NCBI RefSeq assembly: GCF_009827595.1
Contig: NZ_WTYT01000007.1
Coordinates: 62,001-126,000, forward strand
From: Altericroceibacterium endophyticum
GTDB lineage: Bacteria; Pseudomonadota; Alphaproteobacteria; Sphingomonadales; Sphingomonadaceae
DNA: 64,000 nt
Reading direction: 5' to 3'
The notes beneath the pieces were generated by a model. It worked only from the letters and a program-made list of their open reading frames with translations, was not told the DNA's origin and did no database searches. Below, in pieces: positions 62,106 through 64,000 of this stretch (positions within the stretch are counted from its first letter, which is position 1; each line of letters starts with the position of its first letter). Position numbers and translations under genes: made by a program.

Positions 62106-64000
62106 TTGCAGTTGAAACGAATCAGGGTCCAGAACTTCCGATCATTGAAAGACGTGACGATTGATGTGTGTGCCCACACCGCTCTGATCGGTGGGAACGG
62201 CGCTGGTAAGTCCAGTGTCCTAAAAGCTTTGCAAGCCTTCTATTCGACATCGAAGAAGTTGCCTGTAGACGATTTCTACGGCCGCGATGAAGATCTAGAG
62301 GTTAGAATTGAGCTGACCTACAACCAGCTCACGCCTCTTGAGGCCGAAAGCTTTGCGAGTAGGGTGCGCAATGACGAGCTGGTCGTTACACGCATTTTTG
62401 ACCAAACTGCATCGTCGGGGCGATACCATGGCTCGGTTCTTCAAAACCCCGATTTCGTTCCAATCCGAGGACACATCCAAGCAGGTCCTCGCCGGGACGC
62501 TTACAGAGATCTGCGCAACAACAACCCAGCTTATGCAGAACTGCCTGCCGTAACGAGCGCAACTCAAGCCGATGAGGCTATGTCAGCGTGGGAGACAAAC
62601 AATCCCGAAGCCCTACAGTTCCGTTTGGACGATGGTCAGTTTTTCGGGTTCCAAAATGCTAGTAGAGGGGCTTTGCAGCGCCATACCAGCTTCGTATTCG
62701 TTTCGGCAGTTAGGGACGCTGCCGTAGATGCGACTGACGGAAAGAGTTCTGCTGTTGGACAGCTTCTTGAGTTGCTCGTCAGGAGTGCGATCCAACAGCG
62801 CCAAGAAATACAGGCGTTCAAGCAAGAGATGACGGAGCGCTATCAGGAGCTGGTTTCACCAGAGAATATGCCAGAACTTGGCGTTCTCGCGGAGAATCTC
62901 ACCCGCGATCTGCGCAATCTCTATCAGGATGCAGCAGTTGGCATGGATTGGCGAGCCGTGGACGAGTTTCCCGTCCCACTCCCGATGGCAGATGTTGAGC
63001 TATCCGATGATGGTTTCGGAGCGCCGGTCGATCGTCAAGGGCATGGCCTGCAACGCGCCTTTATCTTCACAATCCTTCAACATTTAGCCCGCTCGACCGT
63101 CCTCGCCGGCAGTGAGGTGGAAGAAGAGGTGCCTGACAATGAACAGGCGCCAGTTCCGCAACTCATCTTGGCGATCGAAGAACCTGAACTCTATCAGCAT
63201 CCCACAAAGCAACGTCATTTAGCGGAAGTTTTACGAGGTTTGAGCAACGGCACGTTGCCGGGTGCCGATGCCCGGACCCAAATTCTATTCGCAACGCACT
63301 CACCGTTCTTCGTCTCACTCGGTCATGCAGACGAGATACGCTTGGCTCGAAAGATTGCGGTCGAAGAATGCGAGTTCAAAATCTGCGATCTACAATCACT
63401 GTCGCTCGATACGGCCGCAACACGTCTAGAAGCAGCTTGGAAGAAAGAGCCGGGCACTTTCACTGGCGCAACCTTAATGCCTCGTCTGCATATTCTCGGT
63501 GCAGAACTGAGTGAGGGATATTTCGCCCAAGGCGTGATCCTCGTCGAAGGAAGAAGTGACAAAGCCGCTCTCGAAGCGACGGCGCGTATATTAGGGGTGA
63601 ATTTCGCATCTGCGGGCATCGCAGTCTTATCAGCCGAGGGTAAGGAGAACCTAGATCGACCCTACGTTGTATTCTCGGAACTCGGCGTGCCGGTCTACAC
63701 GATCTGGGATTGTGATGGGCACAAGAACGGAAACAACGCTCGGCCAGCGACGAATTTAGCGCTCGCGCGGCTCTGTAATCCAGAGGGAAACCTAGAAGAG
63801 GCGCCCGCAGAAACCGTGGTCAACACAAACTATGCGCACTTCCAAGATTCGTTGGAGCGGACTTTGCAGGAGGAGATCGGAGAGGCGGACCTTCAGCAAC
63901 ATCTCCAAGCAGCATGTGACCCTCTCGAACTGCCCGCAAACGGGGAAACTCAAAAGATCCCAGAAGTGATGTTCCAAACCCTTTCCCTAGCGAGAGAAAA
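62106..64000 (+). CDS. OLD-family ATPase/TOPRIM nuclease, partial
   Basis: Open from TTG 62106 (GGAG 7 bases upstream) through the window end, at least 631 residues. N-terminal ABC-type ATPase: 'KRIRVQNFRSLKDV', Walker A 'GGNGAGKSSVL', and a signature/Walker B region 'QLILAIEEPELYQHPTKQRHLAEVL', 'ILFATHSPFFVSL'. C-terminal TOPRIM: 'VILVEGRSDKAALEATARILG' and 'YTIWDCDGHKNG'. This is the OLD family of nucleases (P2 OLD, GajA of Gabija, AriA of PARIS). Already longer than typical GajA (about 580). A helicase partner, if any, would lie past the window. Confidence 0.88.
   Translation, partial: MQLKRIRVQNFRSLKDVTIDVCAHTALIGGNGAGKSSVLKALQAFYSTSKKLPVDDFYGRDEDLEVRIELTYNQLTPLEAESFASRVRNDELVVTRIFDQTASSGRYHGSVLQNPDFVPIRGHIQAGPRRDAYRDLRNNNPAYAELPAVTSATQADEAMSAWETNNPEALQFRLDDGQFFGFQNASRGALQRHTSFVFVSAVRDAAVDATDGKSSAVGQLLELLVRSAIQQRQEIQAFKQEMTERYQELVSPENMPELGVLAENLTRDLRNLYQDAAVGMDWRAVDEFPVPLPMADVELSDDGFGAPVDRQGHGLQRAFIFTILQHLARSTVLAGSEVEEEVPDNEQAPVPQLILAIEEPELYQHPTKQRHLAEVLRGLSNGTLPGADARTQILFATHSPFFVSLGHADEIRLARKIAVEECEFKICDLQSLSLDTAATRLEAAWKKEPGTFTGATLMPRLHILGAELSEGYFAQGVILVEGRSDKAALEATARILGVNFASAGIAVLSAEGKENLDRPYVVFSELGVPVYTIWDCDGHKNGNNARPATNLALARLCNPEGNLEEAPAETVVNTNYAHFQDSLERTLQEEIGEADLQQHLQAACDPLELPANGETQKIPEVMFQTLSLARE

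Noticed and set aside
62106-64000. Naming the nuclease gajA (Gabija)
   Set aside because: It is longer than usual GajA and no UvrD-like helicase can be seen within the window.

Overview
The window looks like an accessory, catabolic stretch of a sphingomonad-type alphaproteobacterium (Novosphingobium/Sphingobium/Sphingopyxis relatives). This rests on the GC-rich codon use, four large TonB-dependent receptors beside MFS carriers, the receptor/SapC/cupin-like/LacI gene order, and an alternative oxidase of the 229-residue bacterial type. No rRNA, tRNA, CRISPR array or intact insertion sequence was seen.

Layout. 1-1376: the start of an NAD(P)-binding protein, then about 1.2 kb without a convincing gene but with a consensus DnaA box, five 22-bp-spaced direct repeats and an AT-rich segment with an inverted repeat, which resembles an iteron origin. 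1377-34099: a large catabolic island framed by paralogous parts: two AraC-family regulators, two near-identical-type TonB receptors (plus a third of another type), two exported proteins each built of three NTF2/SnoaL domains, three amidohydrolase-2 proteins plus a DUF6282-like one, and three tandem BNR beta-propeller (sialidase-like) proteins. Between these lie central-metabolism enzymes: SDR, HpcH/HpaI aldolase, iron alcohol dehydrogenase, aldehyde dehydrogenase, BKACE-type cleavage enzyme, a gamma-carbonic-anhydrase-like hexapeptide protein, a cupin, and an orphan lipoprotein solute-binding protein. 34195-37948: SDR and two MFS carriers. 38168-43050: LacI regulator, exported GH3 glycosidase and FucP-type sugar carrier, with a LacI-type palindrome before the glycosidase. 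43123-45111: a GGDEF-EAL protein. 45638-56386: PhoD phosphatase, beta-helix protein, MFS carrier, TonB receptor, SapC, cupin-like protein and LacI regulator, with a perfect 16-bp palindrome in the divergent MFS/receptor promoter and a related sequence before phoD. 56504-57394: a degraded junction with a frameshifted exported protein. 57579-61555: a nitric-oxide defence block (HPP protein, flavohaemoglobin, DUF1971, alternative oxidase, truncated globin; divergent Rrf2/NsrR-like regulator) with two tandem NsrR-like sites. 61793-64000: a small WYL-like protein and the start of an OLD-family ATPase/TOPRIM nuclease, with visibly lower GC, perhaps a defence locus cut by the window end.

Working model. 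In the island, TonB receptors import an oligomeric or glycosylated plant-type compound, periplasmic BNR, NTF2-fold, DLH-like and amidohydrolase proteins process it, and cytoplasmic lactonase-like amidohydrolase, SDR, aldolase, alcohol/aldehyde dehydrogenases and BKACE enzyme funnel products to central metabolism. The substrate cannot be read from sequence. No ring-hydroxylating oxygenase and no sugar-acid dehydratase is visible.
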